Assembly: GCA_002405555.1 (NCBI GenBank) | Contig: DHMA01000070.1 | Span: forward strand, 8,595-21,031 | Origin: Opitutia bacterium UBA4654 | GTDB taxonomy: Bacteria; Verrucomicrobiota; Verrucomicrobiia; Opitutales; Intestinicryptomonadaceae | Length of the DNA: 12,437 nucleotides | Direction of reading: 5' to 3' | Part shown: positions 1 to 8,029 of the stretch, piece by piece | Position numbering within the stretch: the first letter of the stretch is position 1 | How the letters are laid out: each line of letters starts with the position of its first letter | Notes under the pieces: model-generated | What the model was told of the DNA's origin: nothing | Seen by the model: the letters and a program-made list of their open reading frames with translations, nothing else | The model's database searches: none | Program-made: the position numbers and the translations under genes

Positions 1-80
1 CCCGCCGCAGCTGGGAACAGCTGCGCGACCTTCCCGAAACGTCGAAAATGGTCGAGGAAATAGACAAGGAGAGACAATGA
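1..80 (+). CDS. C-terminal end of upstream gene, probably ABC transporter ATP-binding subunit (partial)
   Basis: An open frame enters from the left edge (first complete codon at base 3) and stops with TGA at 78-80. It encodes about 25 charged residues ending in EEIDKERQ. The stop overlaps the ATG of the following permease as ATGA, which indicates translational coupling in one operon. GldF/GldG-type permease genes are normally preceded by their ATPase gene (GldA-like), and a short hydrophilic tail fits the C-terminus of such an ATPase. No Walker or signature motif lies inside the window, so identity rests on position only. The reading frame itself is well supported by the overlap. Confidence 0.6.
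   Translation, partial: RRSWEQLRDLPETSKMVEEIDKERQ
66..73 (+). promoter_or_regulatory. Strong Shine-Dalgarno site for the GldF-like permease
   Basis: AAGGAGAG lies just upstream of the ATG at 77, with five bases between the AGGAG core and the start. It is inside the 3' end of the upstream coding frame and is the clearest ribosome binding site in the window. It fixes the permease start. Confidence 0.75.
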
Positions 81-838
81 GGAGATTCGGAATTCTCGTC
101 CGCCAGCAGATTTGGCAGCTGTTCATATCGCCGTCGACATACATTGCGGCGTTCCTGTTTTCGGCGTTCATGGCGTTGATGTACTTGCTTGCGCTTGTGG
201 ACGCGGGGCGCGTCGCCAGCGAAAATTCGCCGATAGCGAACTTTCTTTCGGTGTTCTGGGTGCCGGTGCTTTTCATGGTGCCGCTGCTTACAATGCGCAC
301 CCTTGCCGACGAACGCCGCGCGGGCACGCTCGAAGCGTTGATGACGACTCCTATAACCGCGTTCCAGATTGTGTCGGCAAAATTCATCGCATGCTACTTT
401 TTCTATTTGCTTTTGTGGGCGTCTACGCTCGCGTACCCGCTAATTTCGCGCTTCTACCTGCCCCAGATTGCCGCCGACCCGCGCTTTTTCGACATCGCGC
501 AGATTTCGACGGGCTACCTGTTCATTGCGGTGGGCGGGGCGATGTACGTCGCGGTGGGGCTTTTCGCAAGCTCGCTCACGCGCACGACGCTCGTTGCGGG
601 AATGCTGTCTTTTTGCATGCTGTTCCTCATCATAATTGGGGGCGGAATTGTCTCGAAATTCCCCATGCCCGAAAGCGCGGCATGGCTTTCCGAAACGGGC
701 GAATATTTCAGGACATTCAGGCATTTCGACGACTTCATCTCGTCGGTTTTGGACACGCGCCCGTTCTTCTTCTACATAAGCACGGCGGCGGTGCTTCTGG
801 CGATAACGTCGCTCATAACGGAGTCTAAAAACACATGA
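77..838 (+). CDS. ABC-2 type transporter permease, GldF-like
   Basis: Predicted integral inner-membrane subunit of 253 residues, the usual size for ABC-2/GldF-type permeases. Six hydrophobic segments can be read at roughly residues 21-40, 53-72, 99-122, 143-165, 171-193 and 229-247. Between segments 2 and 3 is the family hallmark, a PLLTMRTLADERRAGTLEAL stretch (residues 69-88) followed by MTTPI. This is the cytoplasmic coupling region seen in ABC-2 permeases such as GldF and NosY-like proteins. The start is fixed by a strong Shine-Dalgarno and an ATGA overlap with the upstream frame, and the end overlaps the GldG-like gene as ATGA. With the upstream ATPase and GldG it should form an ABC complex. 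In Bacteroidetes these proteins are required for gliding, but homologues are widespread in non-gliding bacteria and their substrate is unknown, so gliding should not be assumed. Confidence 0.88.
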   Translation: MRRFGILVRQQIWQLFISPSTYIAAFLFSAFMALMYLLALVDAGRVASENSPIANFLSVFWVPVLFMVPLLTMRTLADERRAGTLEALMTTPITAFQIVSAKFIACYFFYLLLWASTLAYPLISRFYLPQIAADPRFFDIAQISTGYLFIAVGGAMYVAVGLFASSLTRTTLVAGMLSFCMLFLIIIGGGIVSKFPMPESAAWLSETGEYFRTFRHFDDFISSVLDTRPFFFYISTAAVLLAITSLITESKNT

Positions 839-2313
839 ACGGGAAATTCGAGGATTTTAAAACCACCACGCGCGTGCGCCGCTTCAACCTGTGGATTCAG
901 ATTCTGCTGGGAATCGCGCTGTATGCGGGGCTGAATTTTGCGGCGTCGCGCCACTACCAGCGTTTCGACATGTCCGAAAACAGGCGCAATTCGCTGTCGC
1001 CCGAAAGCGTGGCGTACGTCAAGAACCTGCGCAAGCCCGTCGAGATTTACGCGGTGGTGTCAATGGGGCGCAGCGACAACGAAAGCGCGGCTATTGTCCG
1101 CGACTTCAACACGCTCTTCCGCCAGTACGAATACGCCTCCAACAAGACCGCGCCCGTCAGCGCAAAATTTGTCAACGCCCACATAGAAAACAAACGCGCC
1201 GAAGAGCTTGCCGCGCGTTTCGGCAACGATTTGGAGGAGTGCGTGATTGTGGCGTCGGGCAACAAGTTCAAGCGCATTCCGATTCTCGAATTCTACGGAG
1301 TCGAGGACGGCGCGCGCAGGGATTTCAAGGGCGAAAGCCTGATTAGCTCGGCGATTCTCAACGTGTCGGCGGGGCGCGACACAAAGATATATTTCCTCAA
1401 AGGGCACGGCGAAATGAGCGTCAAGAGCGCGAACGGCGCAAGGGGGCTTTCGGAGTACGCGTCGGCGCTTGCCGCCCGCAACTACAAGGTCGAGGAGCTT
1501 GATTTGAGCGAGACCAAGGAAGTTCCCGACGACGCCGACATGGTTGTTGTGGCGGGCGCGAAATCGACCTTCCTGCCGAGGGAAATCGACGCGCTCAGAA
1601 AGTACCTTTTGAAGTCGAACGGCCGCGGCATTTTCTTTCTGGAAATGGGCTCGCTTCTCGGCTTGGAGGACATTCTCTACGAGTGGGGAATCATGAGCGA
1701 CGACATGCTTGTGCTCGATTCGGGCGGCGACTACGAAAGCGCGTCGGGCGACCTCATCGCGAGGTCGTTCCCGAAAAATCCGCACCCGATTGTGAAGTAT
1801 TTGATAGATTCTGGCACGCCCGTGCAGTTCGGCTCGACGCGCCCCGTGCGCCCCGACTTGGGCTCGCCCATTGACGAAACCCTGAAAATTTCGCCGATAG
1901 TTCTCGGCGGTCCGACAAGCTGGGGCGAGAAATCGTACGCCCGCGGCGGCATGCAGAAATACGACGAAGCCTCCGACTTGGCAGGGCCTTTTCCGCTCGC
2001 GATGGTCGCAACCCGCACGGCGGGCGGCGAGCTTGGGCTGAATATCCCCGGCGGGAAGCTCGCGGTTTTCGGCGACGAAAATTTTGTCGCCAACAAATGG
2101 TTCAACAGGCTCGGAAACTCGAAGCTTGCGCTGAACGTCGTGGACTGGATGTTCGAGGAAAACAACAGGCTCAACATTCCGCCGCGCCCGCTGAAAACGT
2201 TTTCGCTGACGCTTTCGCAGTCGGACGCGTTTGCGCTGGCGTGGAGATTCCTCTCGATTCCCGCGGCGATTTTGCTGCTTTGCATGGTGGTTTTTGCGGC
2301 GCGACGCCGATAG
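835..2313 (+). CDS. GldG-like ABC transporter auxiliary protein
   Basis: Membrane protein of 492 residues with a GldG / ABC_transp_aux layout: one N-terminal transmembrane helix (about 18-37), a large extracytoplasmic domain, and a C-terminal helix (about 465-488) before a basic AARRR tail. Family landmarks are the RFDMSENRRNSLSPES segment (43-58; GldG proteins have R-[WF]-D-[LM]-[ST]-x-x-x-x-x-[ST]-L-S), YFLKGHGE (186-193), VFGDENFVAN (411-420) and GNSKLALNVVDWM (427-439). The family pairs with a GldF-type permease, and here the two genes overlap by four bases. It probably acts as the periplasmic/scaffold part of the transporter. A weak GGAG lies 11 bases upstream of the ATG, so translation may rely on coupling. 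The biochemical role of GldG is not established. Confidence 0.85.
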   Translation: MNGKFEDFKTTTRVRRFNLWIQILLGIALYAGLNFAASRHYQRFDMSENRRNSLSPESVAYVKNLRKPVEIYAVVSMGRSDNESAAIVRDFNTLFRQYEYASNKTAPVSAKFVNAHIENKRAEELAARFGNDLEECVIVASGNKFKRIPILEFYGVEDGARRDFKGESLISSAILNVSAGRDTKIYFLKGHGEMSVKSANGARGLSEYASALAARNYKVEELDLSETKEVPDDADMVVVAGAKSTFLPREIDALRKYLLKSNGRGIFFLEMGSLLGLEDILYEWGIMSDDMLVLDSGGDYESASGDLIARSFPKNPHPIVKYLIDSGTPVQFGSTRPVRPDLGSPIDETLKISPIVLGGPTSWGEKSYARGGMQKYDEASDLAGPFPLAMVATRTAGGELGLNIPGGKLAVFGDENFVANKWFNRLGNSKLALNVVDWMFEENNRLNIPPRPLKTFSLTLSQSDAFALAWRFLSIPAAILLLCMVVFAARRR

Positions 2314-2318
2314 AAAGG
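2312..2318 (+). promoter_or_regulatory. Ribosome binding site that sets the DUF4340 start
   Basis: AGAAAGG overlaps the GldG-like stop codon and lies five bases before the ATG at 2324. It favours 2324 over the in-frame ATG at 2231. The upstream start would add 31 arginine- and tryptophan-rich residues encoded inside the gldG-like gene and would bury the hydrophobic anchor. Confidence 0.65.
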
Positions 2319-2323
2319 TTTAT

Positions 2324-4189
2324 ATGCGATTCAGACTCACTATTTTTCTCATCTTGGCGAACGCCGCGCTGTTCTTCGCCCTGTGGTCGCTCGAACGCGC
2401 CCCGTCGGCAGCCGCGCCCGCCGCCGACACCGTGCCCTTTACCGTTCTCGAAATTTCGGGCAGGGGCATAGACAAGCCGCGAGTTCTCAAATTCGAAAAC
2501 AACAAGTGGCGCATAACTTCGCCCATCGACTGGCCCGCGAACCTCTTTGCCGTCAACCGAATCAGAAACCAGATTGAATTTCTCGACAGGGAGGCGAGCT
2601 TCTCGCTTTCCGAAGTTTCCAAGCACGGGCACGGGCTTGCCGAGTACGGCTTGGACGACCCCGCCTACACGTTCCGCTACGGCAACGGCAAAAAAATGTA
2701 CACGCTCAAAATCGGCAAAAGCGCGCCCGTGGGCGACAGAATCTATATGCTCGACCAAAACGGCGACAGGATAATCGTGGTCGACAGGGAGTTTGTCGAA
2801 AGCCTTGTCGTGGACACCGAGCGTCTGCGCAACCAGAACGTCTTCGACATTCCGCGCTTCGAGGTCTCCGCGTTTTCGATACGCCTGCCATCCGCGGAGT
2901 CGGCGGGTTCGATGAAGGGCAATTTCCGCAGAATCGGGCTTGTGCGCGACGGCGGAAAATGGAAGTTCGAAACCCCGATTGTCGCCGCCGCCGACGGCAA
3001 CGAAGTGGAGGCGTTTTTGGGCGAAATCTGCCAGCTGCCCGCAAAGAGCTTTTCGAACGAAAGCCCCGCCGAGGCGGGCTTCGAAGTGTCGGCGCTGCCC
3101 ACCACAATTACGCTTGAAGGCACGAACAGGCGTCAGGTGCTGCTGCTCGGCGGCAAGACGAAAGACGGCTCGCAAATCTACGCGCGTCTCGAAGACAACC
3201 CGACGATTTTCACGCTCGACGCCGCCGCGTTCAAGAACCTCGCCGACTTGCAGACCACGCTTCGCGACAAAACTCCCGTGCGCTTCGACATTGAAAAAGT
3301 TTCGGGTTTGGACATTTCCAAAAACGGCAAAACACTGCGTTTTGCAAAGCTCAAAAACGGCGTCTGGGACGTCGCGGGCGAACTCCGCGACGGCGCGTCG
3401 GCGACCGCGCGGGCGGACTCCGCGGCTCTCAGCGCATTGCTTTTGAACCTTTCAAAAATGCGAATCCGCAGTTTTGTGAGCGACGCCCCCGGCGAAAATC
3501 TGGCGCGTTTCGGCATAACGCCCGAATCGCTTAAAATTACGGTCTCGATGTCGGACGGCTCGACGGCGGGGCTTGTCGTGGGCGGCGGTTTCGACGCTTC
3601 GGGCGCGGGGCTTGCCTACGCAAAAACGCCCGACTCCGACGCGGTTTTCGGCATAGACCGCGACATCGTAAACCTCGCCGATACGGACTTCCTGCGCTAC
3701 CGCTCGAAAATCGTCGAAATGCTGCCCGAAAAGGCGGTCTTGACCTCCGTGAAAATTTCAAAAGGCGGCGCGGAGCTGTTCGCGCTGAACGCAAAAAACG
3801 GCGATTTTTCGGAGGCGGTCTCGAAGCTCGACGCCCGCGCGCGCGCCGCGGCGGAAAAAATCGTAAATTCCGTAAAGCTTTTTGCCGTTAAAAACTATGC
3901 CGACTGCGCGTTCGACGCAAACGGCGTTTCCGTCGACGGGAAAACCGTCCCGTGGGAGTACGCGCTTTCGGCGGAATTCGAAGTGCGCGGCACGGGCGCG
4001 AACGTCGCCGAAACGCGCGGCTGGAAGTTCACGAAACGCCTCGGAGGCCTTACGCAGTACGGGCTGTACGGCGATTCGGTGTTCGTGCCGACGGCTGATT
4101 TCGTCGACGCGCTTTTCGAATTTACGCGCGGCTCGGTCGTTTCGGAGGAGTTGCGCAAGCCCGCTCCCGTAGCTCCGCCCAAAAAATAG
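2324..4189 (+). CDS. Membrane-anchored DUF4340 protein with three repeated modules
   Basis: Protein of 621 residues starting at the ATG at 2324. An N-terminal hydrophobic helix (about 5-23) anchors a long extracytoplasmic part. Residues 60-165 match the DUF4340 pattern: W-R-I-x-S-P, then N-x-x-x-V-x-x-I-x-N-Q-I, then GLAEYGLDDP (104-113), LKIGKSAPVGDRIY (128-141) and a closing I-I-V-V-D. Two weaker copies follow at about 210-305 (KWKFETPI ... LLLGGKTKDGSQIYARLE ... IFTLD) and 345-450 (GVWDV ... ENLARFGITPESLKI ... VVGGGF ... AYAKT ... VFGID). The C-terminal 170 residues are less clear, and the end is proline/lysine-rich. DUF4340 genes often sit beside GldF/GldG-like genes, as here (10-bp gap), which implies a shared envelope complex. 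The molecular function is unknown. Confidence 0.8.
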   Translation: MRFRLTIFLILANAALFFALWSLERAPSAAAPAADTVPFTVLEISGRGIDKPRVLKFENNKWRITSPIDWPANLFAVNRIRNQIEFLDREASFSLSEVSKHGHGLAEYGLDDPAYTFRYGNGKKMYTLKIGKSAPVGDRIYMLDQNGDRIIVVDREFVESLVVDTERLRNQNVFDIPRFEVSAFSIRLPSAESAGSMKGNFRRIGLVRDGGKWKFETPIVAAADGNEVEAFLGEICQLPAKSFSNESPAEAGFEVSALPTTITLEGTNRRQVLLLGGKTKDGSQIYARLEDNPTIFTLDAAAFKNLADLQTTLRDKTPVRFDIEKVSGLDISKNGKTLRFAKLKNGVWDVAGELRDGASATARADSAALSALLLNLSKMRIRSFVSDAPGENLARFGITPESLKITVSMSDGSTAGLVVGGGFDASGAGLAYAKTPDSDAVFGIDRDIVNLADTDFLRYRSKIVEMLPEKAVLTSVKISKGGAELFALNAKNGDFSEAVSKLDARARAAAEKIVNSVKLFAVKNYADCAFDANGVSVDGKTVPWEYALSAEFEVRGTGANVAETRGWKFTKRLGGLTQYGLYGDSVFVPTADFVDALFEFTRGSVVSEELRKPAPVAPPKK

Positions 4190-4193
4190 CATT

Positions 4194-7031
4194 GTGGCTC
4201 GAACCAAGACAGGCCTGCGCGTCTCGACGTTTCTTCTGAACTCGTTTTGGCGCGCTCTCTACGGACTGAACGCGTTTCTGTACGCGCTGCTTGCGTTTCA
4301 ATGCGCGTTCGCGGCGGCGGTCTATTTCGACTTCCGCATAAGCCTGCCCGAATTCGTCCGCGAGCAAATCGAAGATGCGGCGGAAAAGGCGGGGCTTGAC
4401 TTGGAGATTTCCGCGCTGAGGGTTGATTTCAGGGGGAACATTGAGGCCGATTCTGTCGCGGCGCGTTTCAACGGCACGCCTGAGGATTTTTTCAAGGCGC
4501 GGAAAGTGTGCGCAACGCTCGGTCTTGCGCCGCTGCTGCGCGGCGAGTTTGTGCCCGAATCGCTGCGGATTATCGACGGGCGGGTTGGGGCGACCTATGC
4601 CGACGTAGACAAAAACCCCGCGCTTAAATCGCTCTACTTCGACGCCTCCAAGCGCGGCGAATGGTGGAAAATAAACGCGTGCCGCTTTTCCTCCGCGGGG
4701 GTGTCGGTTAGCCTTTCGGGCTTTGTGAACGAGAATTTCGACCCGTCTTCGGCGTTCGGCGGACTTCTCGCGAAGTCGGACGCGGACTCTGCGGACGCGG
4801 GGCAATCCGTGCCGCCCGCGCGACGCTTCGACGCCGCAATGTCGAAGTTCCCCGAATTCAAAAAATACGCCGACATGTTTTCCGCGCCCGCGCTGAACGC
4901 CGAGTTCGTCTTCTACGCAGGCGGCGCGTGCTCGGCTGAGGCCGCGCTCGTGGCGGGCGGGGCTACTTTCGACCTGCTCGGCGCGGACGCCGACGCGAGG
5001 AATTTCCGCGTAATGCTCTCGTACGACGGAACGCGCGGGACGGACTCGCTTTCGGTTTCGGCGTCGGCGGAGAATTTTTCGCGGAAGAATTTTCCGTCGT
5101 TCGAAAACGTATCCGCCCGCGCGGGGGTTGTTTTCGACGGCGGCTATGTCGGGCTTGAAAACGTCGGGATTGCCGCAAAGAAAATTTCGTACGACGGCAC
5201 CGACATCGGGAACGTAGCGGTTTCGAAAAGCTCCCTCGACACCGCAAACTGGCGGGACGACTGGCGGGTTTTCGCAAGCATGGGCGCGCGCAGGTTCGGC
5301 GGCGAATTTTCGGTTTCGGAAAACGGCCGCGTGCGCTTCGGCTTCGACGGCGTTTTCGACCCGCGCCCGCTGCTCGCCCGCCGCGAGCTTGCCGACATTC
5401 CCGAGCTGAAACAGCTCGACTTCCCCAACGGCATTTCGCTTTCGGGCGGCGGCTGGGTTTCGGCGGAATCGGGCGACGCCGACGTGCGCATGCGCGTCCG
5501 CGCCGACAACTGCCTTGTGATGAATATTCCCGTCTCCGCGCTTTCGGGCGACGTTTCGTATTCGGGCGGGGTAATGCGGGCGGAGAACCTTTCGGTTTCG
5601 ACGCGCGAGGGCTGGAGCGTGGGCGGAGAGTTCATTCAGAATTTCGACACGTTGCAGTACCGCGTGCGCGTATTCGGAAACATAAGGCCCATGGCGATTG
5701 CGCATTTCATGGAGGACTGGTGGACGCGCGTGATGAAGGATTTTAAATTCAACGGCGTCGGCAATTTTCCGAGCGCGGACGTGTCGGTCGAGGGCACATG
5801 GGGGAAGCCCGAATACATGTGGTGCTACGCGCGGGCGTCGGGCGCGGACGCGGAGTATTCGGGGGCGGAATTTTCGTCGTTTTCGCTGAACGTGCTTGTC
5901 GCGCCCGAACGCATTTCGCTCTACAACGTGGACATCGACGCGGGCGGGCGTCGGGCGAACGGCACGATAGAGTGGCTCTATTTCAAAGACGGAATAACGT
6001 CGTTCGACGAACAGCGGATTGCGTTCGATTCGGAGCTGTCGCCGTCGGAACTTGTCGCGCTCGGCGGCGACGACGTGCGCGAAGTCTTCGACGTCGTCCA
6101 ATTCAAATCTCCGCCCAAGCTGAAATTTTCCGCGCTTCTGCGCAACCCCGAAAACAACCCGAAAAAACTTTCCGACATCTTCAACGCTCAGGCGGAGGTC
6201 GCGGGAGAGACCATCGTGGAAAACGTCGCGACTCTCGTCGGGGCGAAGTTTACCGCCCGAAGCGACAAAATCGACACGCTTATCGAAAACGCGTCGTTCG
6301 AGTTCTGCGGCGGGAAGACGGAAGGCTCCGTCGCGCTCCGCAAAACGGAGAAGTCGATGGAGTTCGACGGCAGCTTCCGCGCCGACAAAATGAATCAGGC
6401 GGCGTTTACGGATTTCCTCTATTCGCTCGGCTCGGACGGCGGAAGCGCGGACGAAAAAAACGCGCGGGAGAAATCCGCAAAAGACGCGCCGCCGCAAAAA
6501 AAGAAGTCAATCGTCGACGGCGGCGAAAACGGCGCGGTGTCTATGTCCATTGCGCTGAAAGGCGACGTCGCGCATTTCGAGGACGCCGTCGGAAGCGGCT
6601 ACGCGAGCGTCGAAAACGCCGACCTAATAAGGCTCAACCTCTTCGGCGCGCTTTCTCGCGCTCTCTCTGCGATGCGGCTTCCGTTCGGGGCGTTCGACAT
6701 AACCTACGCGCTAAGCCCCTTCGAAATTTCGGGCGGGGCGGTGAAGTTTTCGAAGCTCGAAATGGGCGGGCCTGTCATGCAAATCAAAGGGGCTGCGGCG
6801 TACGACTTCGTGCGCGACGACCTCGACGCCTCGCTTGCAATACGCCCGTTCGGCGGGCTCACCACGCCGATTGTTTCGAGCGTCGCCGCCATTCTCAACC
6901 CGATTGCAAACACCGTGGAGGTGCGGCTCGACGGCAAACTGTCCGACCCCGAAGTGGGCGTGAAAGTCAACCCCGTGAAAATCCTCAAAAGCGAAAAGGC
7001 GGTTCTCGAAGATATGCGGGATTCGCTTTGA
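4194..7031 (+). CDS. Large AsmA-like envelope protein
   Basis: Protein of 945 residues with one N-terminal transmembrane helix (about 23-45), then a long beta-rich, glycine- and serine-rich periplasmic region typical of AsmA/YhdP/TamB-type proteins. A charged lysine-rich linker (about 750-775) precedes a C-terminal AsmA-like domain (about 780-930). Within it are LNLFGALSRALSAM, then FDITYALSPFEISGGAVKF, and near the end LDGKLSDPEVGVKVNPVKI. Such proteins bridge the periplasm and are implicated in phospholipid transport to, or homeostasis of, the outer membrane. The start is a GTG four bases after the DUF4340 stop with no Shine-Dalgarno, so coupling is likely; no in-frame ATG precedes the membrane helix. 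The linker contains an A-AAA-AAG heptamer at 6497-6503. The family call rests on architecture and the C-terminal motif. The substrate is unknown. Confidence 0.72.
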   Translation: MARTKTGLRVSTFLLNSFWRALYGLNAFLYALLAFQCAFAAAVYFDFRISLPEFVREQIEDAAEKAGLDLEISALRVDFRGNIEADSVAARFNGTPEDFFKARKVCATLGLAPLLRGEFVPESLRIIDGRVGATYADVDKNPALKSLYFDASKRGEWWKINACRFSSAGVSVSLSGFVNENFDPSSAFGGLLAKSDADSADAGQSVPPARRFDAAMSKFPEFKKYADMFSAPALNAEFVFYAGGACSAEAALVAGGATFDLLGADADARNFRVMLSYDGTRGTDSLSVSASAENFSRKNFPSFENVSARAGVVFDGGYVGLENVGIAAKKISYDGTDIGNVAVSKSSLDTANWRDDWRVFASMGARRFGGEFSVSENGRVRFGFDGVFDPRPLLARRELADIPELKQLDFPNGISLSGGGWVSAESGDADVRMRVRADNCLVMNIPVSALSGDVSYSGGVMRAENLSVSTREGWSVGGEFIQNFDTLQYRVRVFGNIRPMAIAHFMEDWWTRVMKDFKFNGVGNFPSADVSVEGTWGKPEYMWCYARASGADAEYSGAEFSSFSLNVLVAPERISLYNVDIDAGGRRANGTIEWLYFKDGITSFDEQRIAFDSELSPSELVALGGDDVREVFDVVQFKSPPKLKFSALLRNPENNPKKLSDIFNAQAEVAGETIVENVATLVGAKFTARSDKIDTLIENASFEFCGGKTEGSVALRKTEKSMEFDGSFRADKMNQAAFTDFLYSLGSDGGSADEKNAREKSAKDAPPQKKKSIVDGGENGAVSMSIALKGDVAHFEDAVGSGYASVENADLIRLNLFGALSRALSAMRLPFGAFDITYALSPFEISGGAVKFSKLEMGGPVMQIKGAAAYDFVRDDLDASLAIRPFGGLTTPIVSSVAAILNPIANTVEVRLDGKLSDPEVGVKVNPVKILKSEKAVLEDMRDSL

Positions 7032-7038
7032 TATTTGC

Positions 7039-7067
7039 TTGTCAAGCGCGGGCGGGCGGCGTAAATT
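7039..7067 (+). promoter_or_regulatory. Candidate sigma-70-like promoter for the GnnA-like/lpxB pair
   Basis: TTGTCA (7039-7044; 5 of 6 to TTGACA) and TAAATT (7062-7067; 4 of 6 to TATAAT) are separated by exactly 17 bases. They lie in the 44-bp gap after the AsmA-like stop. Transcription would begin about 7074, almost on the ATG at 7076, giving a leaderless or near-leaderless message. That agrees with the absence of a Shine-Dalgarno there. The spacer is very GC-rich, and short matches of this kind occur by chance. Confidence 0.35.
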
Positions 7068-7075
7068 TCGGGCAT

Positions 7076-8029
7076 ATGAATAATGACGGAAAACTGCGTT
7101 GCGGCGTCGTAGGCGTCGGATACCTCGGTCAACACCACGCCCGCATCTATGCGGAGCTTGAATCCACGGAGCTTGTCGGCATTTACGACAACAACCGCGA
7201 ACGCGCAATCGAGATTGCCTCGAAATACGAGGGCTGCAAAGTGTTCGATTCAATCGCCGAGCTTGGCGCGGCGTGCGATGCGGTAAGCGTGGTAGTCCCC
7301 ACCGACCGCCACACGGAAGTCGCGCTTCCGCTCCTCGAACAGGGCTGCGACCTCCTCATAGAAAAACCCATTTGCACGTCGGTTGAAGACGCCGAGCTCA
7401 TCGTCAAAAAAGCGCGTGAGAAAAACCTCGTGGTGCAGGTGGGGCACATCGAGCACTTCAACCCCGTCATGGAGTTCATGGAATCGCGCGTGGACAACCC
7501 GCGCTTCATCACCGCCGACAGGCTTGCGCCGTTCAACCCGCGCGGAACGGAAGTCGGCGTCGTGCTCGACCTGATGATTCACGACATCGGCGTCGTCCTC
7601 AAACTCGCAAACTCGCACGTTTCGAAAATCGAGGCGGTGGGCGTCAACGTTCTGAGCAAGAGCGAGGATATCGCAAACGCCCGCATTCAGTTCGAAAACA
7701 AGTGCGTGGCGAACCTCAACGTCAGCCGCGTAAGCCTCAAAAAACTGCGCGAAATCAGGATTTTCCAAAAGGGAACGTACATGTCGCTCGACTACATGAA
7801 CCAGAAGGGGCATGTAATCAGAATCAAGGACGCAACGGAAATCATTCCCGAAGAAGTGCCGATTGAAAAGCACGAGCCGCTCAAAACCGAGCTTGCAAGC
7901 TTTGCCGACTGCGTGGTCAACAAGAAAAGCCCGAAAGTGGACGCAAAGCTGGGGCTTAGCGCGCTCGAAGTCGCGCTCGAAATCACGCGCCAAATCCGCG
8001 CCCAGATGGCGGAGGAAAACGCCGTATAA
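7076..8029 (+). CDS. Gfo/Idh/MocA oxidoreductase, GnnA-like (putative UDP-GlcNAc 3-dehydrogenase)
   Basis: Cytosolic NAD(P)-dependent oxidoreductase of 317 residues. The N-terminal Rossmann fold has GVGYLG (13-18) and D38 at the end of the second strand for nucleotide ribose. VVVPTDRH (72-79) and the catalytic EKP (96-98) are typical of the family, and the C-terminal half carries VVLDLMIHDI (162-171). Phrases such as HxExFNP, DIANARI, CVAN and REIRIF match the subgroup found next to lpx genes in deltaproteobacteria and the GnnA proteins of Acidithiobacillus and Leptospira. Those oxidise the 3-OH of UDP-GlcNAc ahead of transamination. The stop overlaps the lpxB start as TAATG, which strongly links it to lipid A. 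The frame stays open far upstream (to 5798), but that part is arginine-rich shadow of the AsmA-like gene. No aminotransferase (GnnB) is visible, so the exact substrate is inferred. Confidence 0.78.
   Translation: MNNDGKLRCGVVGVGYLGQHHARIYAELESTELVGIYDNNRERAIEIASKYEGCKVFDSIAELGAACDAVSVVVPTDRHTEVALPLLEQGCDLLIEKPICTSVEDAELIVKKAREKNLVVQVGHIEHFNPVMEFMESRVDNPRFITADRLAPFNPRGTEVGVVLDLMIHDIGVVLKLANSHVSKIEAVGVNVLSKSEDIANARIQFENKCVANLNVSRVSLKKLREIRIFQKGTYMSLDYMNQKGHVIRIKDATEIIPEEVPIEKHEPLKTELASFADCVVNKKSPKVDAKLGLSALEVALEITRQIRAQMAEENAV

Noticed and set aside
77..2313. Gliding motility locus
   Set aside because: GldF/GldG homologues occur in many non-gliding bacteria, and no other gld or spr genes are visible. 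Motility cannot be inferred.
2171..3175. 334-codon open frame on the minus strand
   Set aside because: It is antisense to the DUF4340 gene, with no domain motif and a skewed residue composition typical of a shadow frame.
4122..6497. 791-codon open frame on the minus strand
   Set aside because: It lies entirely opposite the AsmA-like and DUF4340 genes, is extremely rich in Arg, Val and Ala and has no recognisable domain. It is the usual antisense shadow in GC-rich DNA.
5798..7075. Long open extension in the same frame upstream of the GnnA-like gene
   Set aside because: The extension overlaps the AsmA-like gene, is arginine-rich, and the Rossmann fold starts right after the ATG at 7076. The extension is shadow sequence.
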